Of a DNA stretch of 35,300 bases, positions 6,959 through 15,945 are shown piece after piece; the first letter of the stretch is position 1; the number at the start of each line of letters is the position of its first letter. Source of the DNA: Candidatus Kerfeldbacteria bacterium (GTDB lineage Bacteria; Patescibacteriota; Patescibacteriia; UBA9570; XYC2-FULL-38-9); assembly GCA_018500015.2 (NCBI GenBank), contig JAHBAR020000022.1, positions 1 to 35,300 of the forward strand, written 5' to 3'. The notes below the pieces were generated by a model, which saw only the letters and a program-made list of their open reading frames with translations, did no database searches and was not told the DNA's origin. The position numbers and the translations under genes were made by a program.

Positions 6959-6964
6959 ATAGAT

Positions 6965-8758
6965 ATGTTTTCTTGGTTACGAAGTCAACCTGACGAAACC
7001 ATTGTCTTTCTTGCGCGTCCAAAACACGCGTTTCCTTCACGTCATCAGCTCACATATGTTTTTTCTTTGTGGACACTACGTCAACGCGTTGTCGCTTTGA
7101 TTGCTGCTGTGGTGTTTGTTGTCGCAACACCGTGGACATTCGGTCGTTGGTACACCAACGCGACAGTGGTGATTCCGCAACACGGAGGCTCATATACTGA
7201 AGGTATGGTGGGGTCGCCCGAATACATCAACCCACTACTATCACCACTCTCAGATGTGGATTCGGATCTTGTACGCTTACTGTTTTCTTCGTTATTTCAG
7301 TATAGCCAAAATGGAGAGTTGCAGCCTGATCTTGTTACTGAATATTCAATATCGGAGGACCAGCTTACGTATACATTTACTGTACGGCAAGATGCGAAGT
7401 GGCACGATGGTGAGCCGGTAACTGTTGATGATATGTTGTTTACCGTTGAGTCAATTCAAGATCCTGTGTTTCAAAGTCCTTTACAGTCTTCGTTGGACGG
7501 TGTCACTGCAACGCGTATTGATGATACTCACTTTTCGCTCAAACTTGCCCAGCCATACGCACCATTTTTGACAACGCTTACATTTGGTATTATTCCGCAA
7601 CATTTGTGGTACGATGTGCCCGGCCAAAATGTGCGCTTTACCGAACTCAACACACATCCGATCGGTAGTGGTCCGTACGCATTTTCTCAACTCACTCGTG
7701 ACTCTACAGGCGCGATCAAATCTGTAGAAATCAAAGAGTACGAAGATTACTATGGCGCAAAACCATTCATCCCAAAATTCACCGCAGTGTTTTTTCCAGA
7801 AAGCGCACTTGCACAAGAGGCATTGCGTAGCAAAAAGGTGGACGGAATCGCCTTCGTACCCGCTGATGCCGTGCAAGAAATTCGAAAAAAGGAAGGTGAT
7901 GTGAACATCACGAATTTGAAAATCCCACAATATACCGCCCTATTTTTTAATCAAGTTGCAAACAAACAATTGCAAGATCCTGCTGTGCGTTTGGCGCTTG
8001 CTACTGCAATCAACCGTGATGATATTATTGCACAGGTGTTTAATGGTGCCGCAGAGCCGATTTTTACTCCAATTTTGCCTGGATATTTGGGTTATAATCC
8101 TGAGGTTGATAAACATCTCACTGATATCGATGCAAGCAACAAAACACTTGAAGATGCTGGATGGAAGTTTCCAGAAGGCGTGACTGCCGATCAAACGATC
8201 GACGATGAGCATCCATACACTCCTCGTGCGAAAAATAACGTGAACCTCGAATTTACCGTTTCGACCGTAGATACGCCGGAATATCGTAAAACACTTGAAA
8301 TAATTCAGCAGGCATGCTATCGTATTGGTGTCAAAATGAATATCGCGATCTTTAGTGCTGAAGATATTCAAAATCAAGTCATAAAACCACGCCATTACGA
8401 AGGACTCTTGTTCTCCGAAATTGTTGGTACAGATCCTGATCCCTATCCATTTTGGCATTCGTCTCAGCAAAAGCATCCGGGCCTGGCACTCGCCATTTTC
8501 CGTGATAAAGAAGCCGATGCATTGTTGCAAGACGCTCGTAAAACGAATAACGCCGAAGAACGTCGGCTCGCATATCTGCACTTTCAAAATAATCTCGCAA
8601 GCTCATTGCCGGCAATTTTCTTGTACAACTCATTGTACTCGTATGCTGTCGACGACTCCGTTCAGGGCATTCCTGAAGAACAGTACATCACTGTTCCTTC
8701 TGACCGCTTCGCAAGTATTGCCTCTTGGTATATGAAATCCAAACGTATTTGGAAATAA
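6965..8758 (+). CDS. Membrane-anchored peptide-type ABC solute-binding protein (family 5)
   Basis: 597 aa. A cytoplasmic N-terminus of about 40 residues is followed by one transmembrane segment (about 42-60, VVALIAAVVFVVATPWTF) and an extracytoplasmic SBP_bac_5 domain of the OppA/DppA type. Family hallmarks include GGSYTEGMVGSPEYINPL, the FTVRQDAKWHDGEPVTVDD segment, and IGSGPYAF. There is no lipobox cysteine, so an uncleaved N-terminal anchor replaces the usual lipid anchor. Probable ligands are oligopeptides. No permease or ATPase gene is in the window, so its transporter is elsewhere or it works alone. It is co-transcribed with secG. Confidence 0.88.
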   Translation: MFSWLRSQPDETIVFLARPKHAFPSRHQLTYVFSLWTLRQRVVALIAAVVFVVATPWTFGRWYTNATVVIPQHGGSYTEGMVGSPEYINPLLSPLSDVDSDLVRLLFSSLFQYSQNGELQPDLVTEYSISEDQLTYTFTVRQDAKWHDGEPVTVDDMLFTVESIQDPVFQSPLQSSLDGVTATRIDDTHFSLKLAQPYAPFLTTLTFGIIPQHLWYDVPGQNVRFTELNTHPIGSGPYAFSQLTRDSTGAIKSVEIKEYEDYYGAKPFIPKFTAVFFPESALAQEALRSKKVDGIAFVPADAVQEIRKKEGDVNITNLKIPQYTALFFNQVANKQLQDPAVRLALATAINRDDIIAQVFNGAAEPIFTPILPGYLGYNPEVDKHLTDIDASNKTLEDAGWKFPEGVTADQTIDDEHPYTPRAKNNVNLEFTVSTVDTPEYRKTLEIIQQACYRIGVKMNIAIFSAEDIQNQVIKPRHYEGLLFSEIVGTDPDPYPFWHSSQQKHPGLALAIFRDKEADALLQDARKTNNAEERRLAYLHFQNNLASSLPAIFLYNSLYSYAVDDSVQGIPEEQYITVPSDRFASIASWYMKSKRIWK

Positions 8759-8830
8759 CGGGCTGACCAGCGCGCTCTATATGTAGAGAACGATGACGAG
8801 CTCGTAATTTCGAGATGCTTCTCTCATTAC

Positions 8831-8912
8831 GCCGAAGTGGTGAAATTGGTATACACGCACGTTTCAGGTACGTGTGGAGAAATCCATGGAGGTTCGAGTC
8901 CTCTCTTCGGCA
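8831..8912 (+). tRNA. tRNA-Leu (anticodon CAG)
   Basis: The complete cloverleaf can be folded. Acceptor GCCGAAG (8831-8837) with CTTCGGC (8905-8911); D stem GTG/CAC; anticodon stem CACGT/ACGTG with loop TTCAGGT, so CAG at 8865-8867; long variable arm TGGA/TCCA (8875-8886); T arm with loop TTCGAGT (8893-8899). Discriminator A8912. The 3' CCA is not encoded. The upstream stretch 8759-8830 holds only small hairpins (CTCTA/TAGAG at 8775-8788, palindrome ACGAGCTCGT at 8796-8805). Confidence 0.96.
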
Positions 8913-8917
8913 CAATT

Positions 8918-8941
8918 CGTAAATTCATTTTAGAATTTACG
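8918..8941 (+). other. Hairpin downstream of tRNA-Leu
   Basis: CGTAAATTC (8918-8926) and GAATTTACG (8933-8941) pair perfectly around a six-nt loop, starting just after the tRNA 3' end. It may terminate or mark processing of the tRNA transcript; the T-run after it is weak. Confidence 0.45.
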
Positions 8942-8986
8942 TGAAACAGATTTTTATTCATTAATTTTAATTCGGTAATCGTTGTT

Positions 8987-10924
8987 ATGAACAACACACC
9001 AACACATTCACAGAACAGAGGTCCGCGAAATTTTCGTGGACAATCTTCAGGCGGTAGCAGACAAGCCGGCCAACCAAAAGGTCGCGGTAATTTTCGTCCG
9101 CATCGTCGTGGCGGAACTAATTTGAAAGACATTTCAAAAAATTGGCAGAAAGCGCCATCGTATGACGCTCGCAACCAACAGAACATTGCTGCTCAATCAG
9201 GCAATCGTCCTACTCGCCCGCAAAACGGCCAACCAATGGCACGCATGCTTCCACGTTCAGTAGGGGGCAACAAACTACGTATTTCCGTCCTCGGCGGTGC
9301 AGAAGAGGTCGGTCGCAATATGACCATGCTCGAATACGGCAAGGACATTATTTTAATCGACTGCGGTTTGGAATTTCCAGACGAAGACATGCCTGGAATT
9401 GACTACATCATCCCGAACATTTCCTGTTTGAAAGGTCGCGAAAAAGATGTGCGCGGTATCATTATCACCCACGCTCACTACGATCACATCGGCGCTATTC
9501 CTCACGTCACGCAAGCGTTGCACAATCCACCAATTTTTTCGGCTCGTTTAACGCTCGGTATTATCGCAAAACGTCAAGATGATTTTCCCGGCTATCCAAA
9601 ATTGGATTTGCGCGAAGTCGATATCGACGGACAAATCAAACTCGGCGATTTCATTGTTGAGTTCGTGCGCATCAACCACAGCGTTCCAGACTCTCTTGCG
9701 ATTGTTGTACGCACACCAGAAGGTATCGTGCTTCACACGGGCGATTTTAAATTCGACCTCACTCCAATCGGCGACCAAGTCACTGACTTTGCAAAACTCG
9801 GCCGCTTGGGTAAAGAAGGCGTGCTCGCACTTATGGCTGATTCGACGAATGCTTCAAAGCCAGGTCAGCAGCTCTCTGAAAAATATATCGGCAAAACTGT
9901 GCAGGGGATCATGGAGCAAGCAGATGGCCGCATCATTGTTGGCACATTCGCTTCCAACCTCAACCGCGTTCAGCAATTGATTTGGAGCGCTGAAGAGTTG
10001 CAACGCTTTGTTGTGCTCGAAGGTTTCTCAATGAAGACCAACGTCGAAATCGCGAAAGCGCTCGGCTATCTTACATTCAATTCCAAGACAATCATCTCCG
10101 CACAAGACGCAGTGAAGATGCCGCCGCACAAGTTGGTGATCATCTGTACAGGTGCACAAGGCGAAGGCGGAGCATCTCTCATGCGCATTGCAACAAAAGA
10201 ACATCGTTTCTTCCAAGTTGAAAAAGGAGACACCATTATTTTTTCTTCCTCAGTCATTCCTGGTAACGAACGTTCGGTACAAAATCTCAAAGACACCTTG
10301 CTTCGCCAAGGCGCGAAAGTCGTTCACTACCAAATGATGGATGTGCACGCTGGTGGTCACGCGCAACAAGAAGATCTCAAGCTCTTGATTCGTTTGATCA
10401 ATCCAAAATACTATGTGCCAATTGAAGGTAATCATTTCTTGCTACACGACAATGCAAACGCGTCTCGCGAGCTCGGCTATGACGACGATCACATCTTCAT
10501 CCCAGCGAACGGTCAAGTGATGGAATTTGCTGGCGGCGAGGGCGTGCTCACAGATGAGCGATTCCTCTCTGATGCTGTGATGGTTGATGGTTTAGGTGTC
10601 GGCGACGTTTCAGAAGTCGTGCTTCGTGATCGTCAATTGCTCGCAGAAGACGGCATGTTCGTCGTGATCGTCACAATCAGCGCAAAAGATGGAAAGATCG
10701 TCGGTAATCCAGACATCATCTCTCGTGGCTTCGTGTACACAAAAGGCAATGAGCTTATTGAAGAAGCTCGTAAAAAAATTGCCGAGGTTGTACAGCCGCA
10801 TAATACTTCTGAGAAACCAAACCCAGTGTATCTCAAGAACAAATTACGCGACGATTTAGGTCAGTATCTGTTTGAAAAAATCCAACGCAGACCAATGATT
10901 CTTCCTGTTATTGTTGAAGTATAG
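8987..10924 (+). CDS. rnj: Ribonuclease J
   Basis: 645 aa. It is a metallo-beta-lactamase/beta-CASP ribonuclease with endo- and 5'-exonuclease activity in mRNA decay and rRNA maturation. The catalytic zinc motif HAHYDH is at 162-167, and LHTGDFKFD, MADSTN and the C-terminal EGNHF and DVHAGGHAQQED segments follow the family order. The catalytic core starts near residue 95. The first 45 residues form an extra Gly/Arg/Asn-rich basic tail (RGPRNFRGQ, KGRGNFRPHRRGG), likely an RNA-binding extension. No SD is present. The gene ends before a strong bidirectional-looking terminator. Confidence 0.95.
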   Translation: MNNTPTHSQNRGPRNFRGQSSGGSRQAGQPKGRGNFRPHRRGGTNLKDISKNWQKAPSYDARNQQNIAAQSGNRPTRPQNGQPMARMLPRSVGGNKLRISVLGGAEEVGRNMTMLEYGKDIILIDCGLEFPDEDMPGIDYIIPNISCLKGREKDVRGIIITHAHYDHIGAIPHVTQALHNPPIFSARLTLGIIAKRQDDFPGYPKLDLREVDIDGQIKLGDFIVEFVRINHSVPDSLAIVVRTPEGIVLHTGDFKFDLTPIGDQVTDFAKLGRLGKEGVLALMADSTNASKPGQQLSEKYIGKTVQGIMEQADGRIIVGTFASNLNRVQQLIWSAEELQRFVVLEGFSMKTNVEIAKALGYLTFNSKTIISAQDAVKMPPHKLVIICTGAQGEGGASLMRIATKEHRFFQVEKGDTIIFSSSVIPGNERSVQNLKDTLLRQGAKVVHYQMMDVHAGGHAQQEDLKLLIRLINPKYYVPIEGNHFLLHDNANASRELGYDDDHIFIPANGQVMEFAGGEGVLTDERFLSDAVMVDGLGVGDVSEVVLRDRQLLAEDGMFVVIVTISAKDGKIVGNPDIISRGFVYTKGNELIEEARKKIAEVVQPHNTSEKPNPVYLKNKLRDDLGQYLFEKIQRRPMILPVIVEV

Positions 10925-10956
10925 CAATAAGACGTGTAGCTTTGGTACACTATTAT

Positions 10957-10985
10957 AAAAAATGCGAGTTGATCTCGCATTTTTT
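10957..10985 (+). terminator. Rho-independent terminator of RNase J
   Basis: The stem AAAAAATGCGAG (10957-10968) and CTCGCATTTTTT (10974-10985) closes a five-nt loop, with a T-run on the plus side and a matching A-run upstream. Confidence 0.8.
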
Positions 10986-10997
10986 AGTATTTAAGGA

Positions 10998-11003
10998 TAT
11001 ACT
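10998..11003 (+). promoter_or_regulatory. -10 box of trpS
   Basis: TATACT nine nt before the trpS ATG would leave a leader of only about three nt. No good -35 hexamer is seen at the right distance. Confidence 0.35.
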
Positions 11004-11012
11004 CTTTTTACT

Positions 11013-12002
11013 ATGAAACAACGACTTTTTTCTGGCATCCAGCCATCCGGGGAGCTTCACATTGGCAATTATATTGGCGCGATAAAGCAGTGGCTTGGAT
11101 TTCAAGAGAGTTATGAAAGTTTTTTTTGCATCGTGGACTTGCACGCAATCACTGTGCGCCAAGACCCTGCGAAGTTGCGCGAGCAAACTCGCAAACTCGC
11201 AAGTTGGTATCTCGCGTGTGGCATTGATCCGGAAAAGTCGACGATGTTTGTGCAGTCCGATGTGCCTGCACATGCGCAGATGACGTGGGTGTTTAACACA
11301 TTCACGCAGATGGGCGAGCTGCAACGCATGACCCAGTACAAAGACAAATCCAAACAGCATGCAGAAAACATCAACGTAGGGTTGTTTGATTACCCAGTGC
11401 TTATGGCTGCCGACATTTTGCTCTATGATCCAGAAATTGTGCCAGTGGGCGAAGATCAAAAGCAACATATTGAATTGGCTCGCGATATTGCAACACGCAT
11501 GAACAACGCGTATGGAAGAGAGCTTTTTGTTTTGCCGAAATACGTTGGTCAAAAAGAAGGCGCGCGTGTGATGGGGTTAGATAACCCAGAGAAGAAGATG
11601 AGCAAGAGCGCAGGGAGCGAGTGGAATTATATTTTACTTTCAGATACAGCAGACGTTGTTGCGAAAAAAATCAAACGCGCGGTCACGGATACAGACACTG
11701 TTGTGCGCGCAGGCGACGACAAACCAGCACTCACAAATTTGCTCACGATCTATAGCATGCTCACAGGTACTTCAATTGCTGATCTTGAAAAGCAATACGC
11801 TGGCAAAGGGTACGGTGATTTTAAAACAGGGATGGCTGAAGCTATGATTGCATGGCTTGCTCCGCTGCAAGAAAAATATGCGATATACATGAATGACCCA
11901 GCAGAGCTTGATCGCGCGCTTTCGCGTGGCGCGCAAAAAGCAAATGCAGTCGCACAGCAGAAACTACACAATGTATATCAAGTTGTTGGTCTCGGTCGAT
12001 AA
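11013..12002 (+). CDS. trpS: Tryptophanyl-tRNA synthetase
   Basis: 329 aa, the usual bacterial TrpRS length. The class Ic signature SGIQPSGELHIGNYIGA holds the HIGH-like HIGN (16-19), and KMSKS is at 195-199. DYPVLMAADILLYD and VPVGEDQKQHIELARDIA are TrpRS-specific Trp- and ATP-site segments. Its 3' end converges with murD, leaving 22 nt with no clear terminator. Confidence 0.96.
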   Translation: MKQRLFSGIQPSGELHIGNYIGAIKQWLGFQESYESFFCIVDLHAITVRQDPAKLREQTRKLASWYLACGIDPEKSTMFVQSDVPAHAQMTWVFNTFTQMGELQRMTQYKDKSKQHAENINVGLFDYPVLMAADILLYDPEIVPVGEDQKQHIELARDIATRMNNAYGRELFVLPKYVGQKEGARVMGLDNPEKKMSKSAGSEWNYILLSDTADVVAKKIKRAVTDTDTVVRAGDDKPALTNLLTIYSMLTGTSIADLEKQYAGKGYGDFKTGMAEAMIAWLAPLQEKYAIYMNDPAELDRALSRGAQKANAVAQQKLHNVYQVVGLGR

Positions 12003-12024
12003 ATAACACCACGCGCTAGCTATC

Positions 12025-13302
12025 TTACTGAAGCCTACGCACGCACTCTTGAAATTGATTGCCCTTGTCTTCAAAGTTTTTGAAAATGGTGTAGCTAGGT
12101 GATGCGCACGAAAGAAGCGCGGCAGTATTTTTTTTGCAATGCTCTGCGATGAACTCAACGGTTTTACCCATTGAAGTGGTATGGAGAGTATGTGGAGCAA
12201 CCCAGCCTGCGTGGATAATTGCTTTTTCGATCGTCTCACCTGAGCTTGGAAAAAAAACAATCACGGGAATTTTTCGTTTTGCAATTTCTTTTGCAAGCTC
12301 AGTAAAATCATATCCGCGATTGAGCCCACCAAGTATTATTGCGCCCGTGTTTGGGAATGTGTGCAATGCTGCAAGCGTTGATTCAGGAGTTGTGGAAATA
12401 GCATCGTCGACCCATGTGATGCTATGTTTGTGACTAACTATTTGTAAGCGATGTTTTAGGGTTATAAAAGAAAGAAGGCCATGGTGCAATGTATTGTGGT
12501 CAATAGTATAGAGCGTTGTAGCTGCAATGAGCGCCGCGACAATGTTGCTTGCGTTGTGTGCGCCCTTTGGCTGCAGCTCTTCAAATGAAGCTAGACGATT
12601 GTTTTGGAAATATATACCGTCAATTCCAACGTAATATCCATCTTTTTGAGGATACGCAATTTTTTTTGCACGTGATTGCGCGGCACGTTTTACGAGTTCA
12701 GCATTTTCAGAATTATAGATGAGCGTCTGCTCTTCAGTTTGTAGCGTCGCAATTTTCATTTTGTCGCTGTAGTACTGCTCAAGTGAGCCGTGATAGTTCA
12801 TGTGTTCGGGAAAAAGATTCACGATAACAGCAATATCAGGCGCTTTTTCTAAACGACTCGCTTGATAGCTCGACATCTCATACACAAAAAGATGATCAGG
12901 TGTGTTGTGGTCGAGGAGTGTGGTGAGTGCAGGGAAGCCGATGTTACCAACAAGTGAGACTGGAAGTTTTGCCGTCTGAATCAGGTGCGCAATGAGCGAT
13001 GCTGTTGTACTTTTTCCCTTGGAACCAGTGACCGCGATAACTTTTCCTTTGCAGTGATCAAGAAAAATATTTGTTGCGGTAGTAATAGCGCGCGCCGTCC
13101 CAAGGAGAGGAGTAGATGGGGGGATACCAGGGGAGACCACGACACAATCGTATAATGAAAGATCAGTTGGATAGTCGGTATTTTTTTGATCAACAAGGCT
13201 GAGTTGAAGATGTGGATACATCTCTGACAAAAAAACCGCAGTTGAGTTGCCTTCGATGCCAGCCCCAAGAATACAGACGTTTTTCAGTTTTTGAAAGTTC
13301 AT
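12025..13302 (-). CDS. murD: UDP-N-acetylmuramoyl-L-alanine:glutamate ligase, MurD2-like
   Basis: 425 aa Mur ligase. The ATP loop GSKGKST is at 93-99, with NLFPEHMNYH near 162-171 and LKHRLQ near 282-287. At residues 299-305 it reads DDAISTT where E. coli MurD has a D-S-K-A-T-N segment, whose Lys319 binds the D-glutamate carboxylate. Ile302 occupies that place, which fits a MurD2-type enzyme that adds L-glutamate for later epimerisation by MurL. Its ATG overlaps the murL stop by four nt (ATGA at 13302-13299), which implies translational coupling. It is the last gene of the operon that begins near 17026. Confidence 0.9.
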   Translation of the reverse strand: MNFQKLKNVCILGAGIEGNSTAVFLSEMYPHLQLSLVDQKNTDYPTDLSLYDCVVVSPGIPPSTPLLGTARAITTATNIFLDHCKGKVIAVTGSKGKSTTASLIAHLIQTAKLPVSLVGNIGFPALTTLLDHNTPDHLFVYEMSSYQASRLEKAPDIAVIVNLFPEHMNYHGSLEQYYSDKMKIATLQTEEQTLIYNSENAELVKRAAQSRAKKIAYPQKDGYYVGIDGIYFQNNRLASFEELQPKGAHNASNIVAALIAATTLYTIDHNTLHHGLLSFITLKHRLQIVSHKHSITWVDDAISTTPESTLAALHTFPNTGAIILGGLNRGYDFTELAKEIAKRKIPVIVFFPSSGETIEKAIIHAGWVAPHTLHTTSMGKTVEFIAEHCKKNTAALLSCASPSYTIFKNFEDKGNQFQECVRRLQ

Positions 13303-14609
13303 AGAAAAATATATTGTAACTCTTCAGGGATGAGATGTTGTGCGCGAGTGTACACTCGCTTTTCAAACTCTGTCATGTGTGGTGCGCGTGGAGCAATTTC
13401 CGCGATGTACATTTTCATTACAGCATCGTCATTGAATTCACCGGTTGTATGTGCCTTTTCAAAAGCAAAGATAACTTCGTCAGGAGTGCCAACGCATTCA
13501 AACGGCTTAAAGTTTTTTACGCCAAAGAGTTCACGGTAGAGATCAAGGAGTTTTTCGTCAGCAAACAGATTTTTCCCAAAGATTTCAACAAGTTGTTTTT
13601 TGGAAACAAAGGCACTCATGAGTGTAAATACGAATGCGCATTTAGGGCATTCACCACACCATCGTTTAGTAGCCTTTTTGGTGATAGAAAAATTTTTATT
13701 GCAGCTCGTGAAGAGTGAAAAATATTCCCCACAGTGTTTTACAAAGAGTTCCGTGATCGTTACTTCGGTAAACGGACGTAGAACGCTACAATAGGTGATG
13801 TCGTCAGTGATGAAATTCCGAACATATTCCTGAAGCATTTTCTCGTACTCAAACGATTTGCTCCACTGGTGATTGACGCTCATGTCGAGGTAATCGACAT
13901 TTGGAACATTCGCACTATTTTCGTTTGAAAGTAAAACGTATTGGTATCCATCAACCGCTGCGCAGAGTAAGGCGACCCACGAAAAAATTGCAGAGATAGG
14001 AATGTGTCCATTGAGAGCGCCTTCCTCATTCCATCGCAGAAGTTGATTGTCGATTGTGCGTGTCACATTGATTTCCGAAGCGCCAAGCTCCGCGATTTGA
14101 GGAGCGAGCGTTGCGTGTGAACCAAACATAAACACATCAAAAGCAATTCCACGTTTTTTTAACAGAGCGCATGTGACTAGCGAATCCTTGCCGCCGCCAA
14201 GCGGAACGAGCGCTCGACCTGTGCGCGGAACCTCGACTGGCTTTGGCACTTCTTTTTCTGTTGCAGGAAAGTGTATGAGATCGCGAAAATCAATTCTGTT
14301 TTCAAAAAAGAATTGACCAAGACCTTTGGTGTACACGCTATTCCAAAATTTTGCCTGTTGTGCTGTGAGCGCGCCAGAAGAGACGATAATGTCGTGAGGG
14401 CAAAACACTTTGTAATAGCTGACACCAAGAATCAAATGTAGGTTGAATAAAAAACGGTCAATGAGCGGCGATGGTGTGATTGGATTTTTTGTGTGAAAGG
14501 TGAGTGTCTCTACAATTTTTTTTTCGTCGAGAGCGTAGACAAAATCAACTGTGCGCCCGTCTTCGCGAATAGTGTATGCACTAAAATCAAAGCGGGTGGG
14601 TTGCCACAT
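13299..14609 (-). CDS. murL: MurL-like UDP-MurNAc-L-Ala-L-Glu epimerase
   Basis: 436 aa. MurL inverts the terminal L-Glu of UDP-MurNAc-L-Ala-L-Glu in an ATP-dependent reaction, replacing glutamate racemase. Visible family features are a PP-loop-like VPLGGGKDSLV (GGGKDS at 138-143), LLSNENSAN (227-235), NHQWSKS (246-252), and a cysteine-rich WCGECPKCAFVF near 317-328. It sits directly after the phosphohexomutase stop (one nt gap, TAATATG) and overlaps murD, the arrangement expected for a MurD2/MurL pair. The assignment rests on motif recall, and a PP-loop ligase of another kind is the alternative. Confidence 0.75.
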   Translation of the reverse strand: MWQPTRFDFSAYTIREDGRTVDFVYALDEKKIVETLTFHTKNPITPSPLIDRFLFNLHLILGVSYYKVFCPHDIIVSSGALTAQQAKFWNSVYTKGLGQFFFENRIDFRDLIHFPATEKEVPKPVEVPRTGRALVPLGGGKDSLVTCALLKKRGIAFDVFMFGSHATLAPQIAELGASEINVTRTIDNQLLRWNEEGALNGHIPISAIFSWVALLCAAVDGYQYVLLSNENSANVPNVDYLDMSVNHQWSKSFEYEKMLQEYVRNFITDDITYCSVLRPFTEVTITELFVKHCGEYFSLFTSCNKNFSITKKATKRWCGECPKCAFVFTLMSAFVSKKQLVEIFGKNLFADEKLLDLYRELFGVKNFKPFECVGTPDEVIFAFEKAHTTGEFNDDAVMKMYIAEIAPRAPHMTEFEKRVYTRAQHLIPEELQYIFL

Positions 14610-14610
14610 A

Positions 14611-15945
14611 TTATGAGCGAATCATCGAAAGTACTTCCGCAGTTTTTTGATCGCGGAGCTCAGCAGTTTTAGCTTCAAGGTTTAAGCGCAGTACAGGCTC
14701 GGTATTGGATGGGCGAACATTGAACCAAAAATCAGGGAAACGAAATGTGACGCCATCGAATTCTGTAAGCACTGCATCGGTGTAGTGTGCTTTGAGTTTT
14801 TCGATAACAGCATCTTTGTCAACAACTTCTGAGTTTGTTTCTTCAATCGCAGAATACGTCTGGAATTTTTTCAGCGCTTCAGAAAATGGAACGTTCATGA
14901 CAGAAAGCATTTCAAGAACAATAAGCGCTGCAATCAAACCAGAATCCGCTCGGAAATTTTGTGAGAAGTAGTAGTGACCCGAATGTTCGGCAGCAAAAAT
15001 TGCACCTGTGTCTTTCATTGTTTTTTTAATATATGAATGACCCACACGTTCCATAACAGCCGTGCCTCCGTTGCGTTCGATGGTTTCTTTTACTACGTCG
15101 CTACATACTACGTTGTAAATCATTGTCGCGCCGGGATTTTTTTGCAACATATTTTCTGCAACCATTGCACCAACTAGCGATGCGGAAATGCGATTACCAA
15201 GTTCATCGACAAAGAATACGCGATCAGCATCGCCATCAAATGCGAGGCCAATGTCGCACTCTTCTTTTTTTACTGTAGCGATGAGATCTTGAACATTTTT
15301 TGGATCGATAGGATTTGGTTCGTGGTTTGGCATTGTTCCATCAAGCTCGAAGTAGAGTGGAATAAGCGTGACTGGAAGGCGAGCAAATACTTTCGGAACA
15401 ATGAAACCACCCATGCCGTTGCCAGCGTCGACAGCAATTTTGAGCGGTTTGATTTTTTTCACGTCGATCATTGAGATAGCGTGTTCAACAAAATCGTTGG
15501 TGATGTCGCGTTCAGTGATTTTTCCTCGTTTTTTGCCCGCAACGAACGTTCCTTCTTCAGCAGTTTTTTGAATATCTTTCAGACCCGATTCAGCTCCAAT
15601 AGGCGTTGCGCCGCTGTTTGTCATTTTAATGCCGTTCCATTGTGCGGGATTATGAGAAGCGGTGAACATAGCAACAGGCATGTCGAATTTTCCCGCTGCA
15701 AAGTAACTAGCATCTGTAGACATGAGTCCGGCATACTCAACATTTTTTCCTCCGTCGCACACACCTTCTGCGAATGCGCGCGAAAGCATGGGCGAGCTTG
15801 AGCGCATATCGTGACCGATGAGGATGGTATCGCCTTCTACACATTGTGCAAACGAGCGACCAATGCGACGAGCAATGTCTTCGTTCAATTGTGTCGGAAA
15901 AATTCCACGAACATCGTATGCTTTAAAAATTTTAGAGAGATCCAT
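14611..15945 (-). CDS. manB: Phosphomannomutase/phosphoglucomutase
   Basis: 444 aa from the ATG at 15945 (MDLSKIFKAYDVRGI). A longer in-frame start inside the upstream gene was rejected. Alpha-D-phosphohexomutase with the phosphoserine loop TASHNP (Ser97), the Mg-binding loop DGDADR (237-242), the sugar loop EHSGHYYF, and the C-terminal phosphate loop RPSNTEP. It interconverts hexose 6- and 1-phosphates to feed nucleotide sugars for envelope polymers. Its start overlaps the end of the bactofilin-like gene by 14 nt, and murL follows after one nt, so the four genes form one operon. Mannose, glucose or glucosamine specificity cannot be told. Confidence 0.93.
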   Translation of the reverse strand: MDLSKIFKAYDVRGIFPTQLNEDIARRIGRSFAQCVEGDTILIGHDMRSSSPMLSRAFAEGVCDGGKNVEYAGLMSTDASYFAAGKFDMPVAMFTASHNPAQWNGIKMTNSGATPIGAESGLKDIQKTAEEGTFVAGKKRGKITERDITNDFVEHAISMIDVKKIKPLKIAVDAGNGMGGFIVPKVFARLPVTLIPLYFELDGTMPNHEPNPIDPKNVQDLIATVKKEECDIGLAFDGDADRVFFVDELGNRISASLVGAMVAENMLQKNPGATMIYNVVCSDVVKETIERNGGTAVMERVGHSYIKKTMKDTGAIFAAEHSGHYYFSQNFRADSGLIAALIVLEMLSVMNVPFSEALKKFQTYSAIEETNSEVVDKDAVIEKLKAHYTDAVLTEFDGVTFRFPDFWFNVRPSNTEPVLRLNLEAKTAELRDQKTAEVLSMIRS

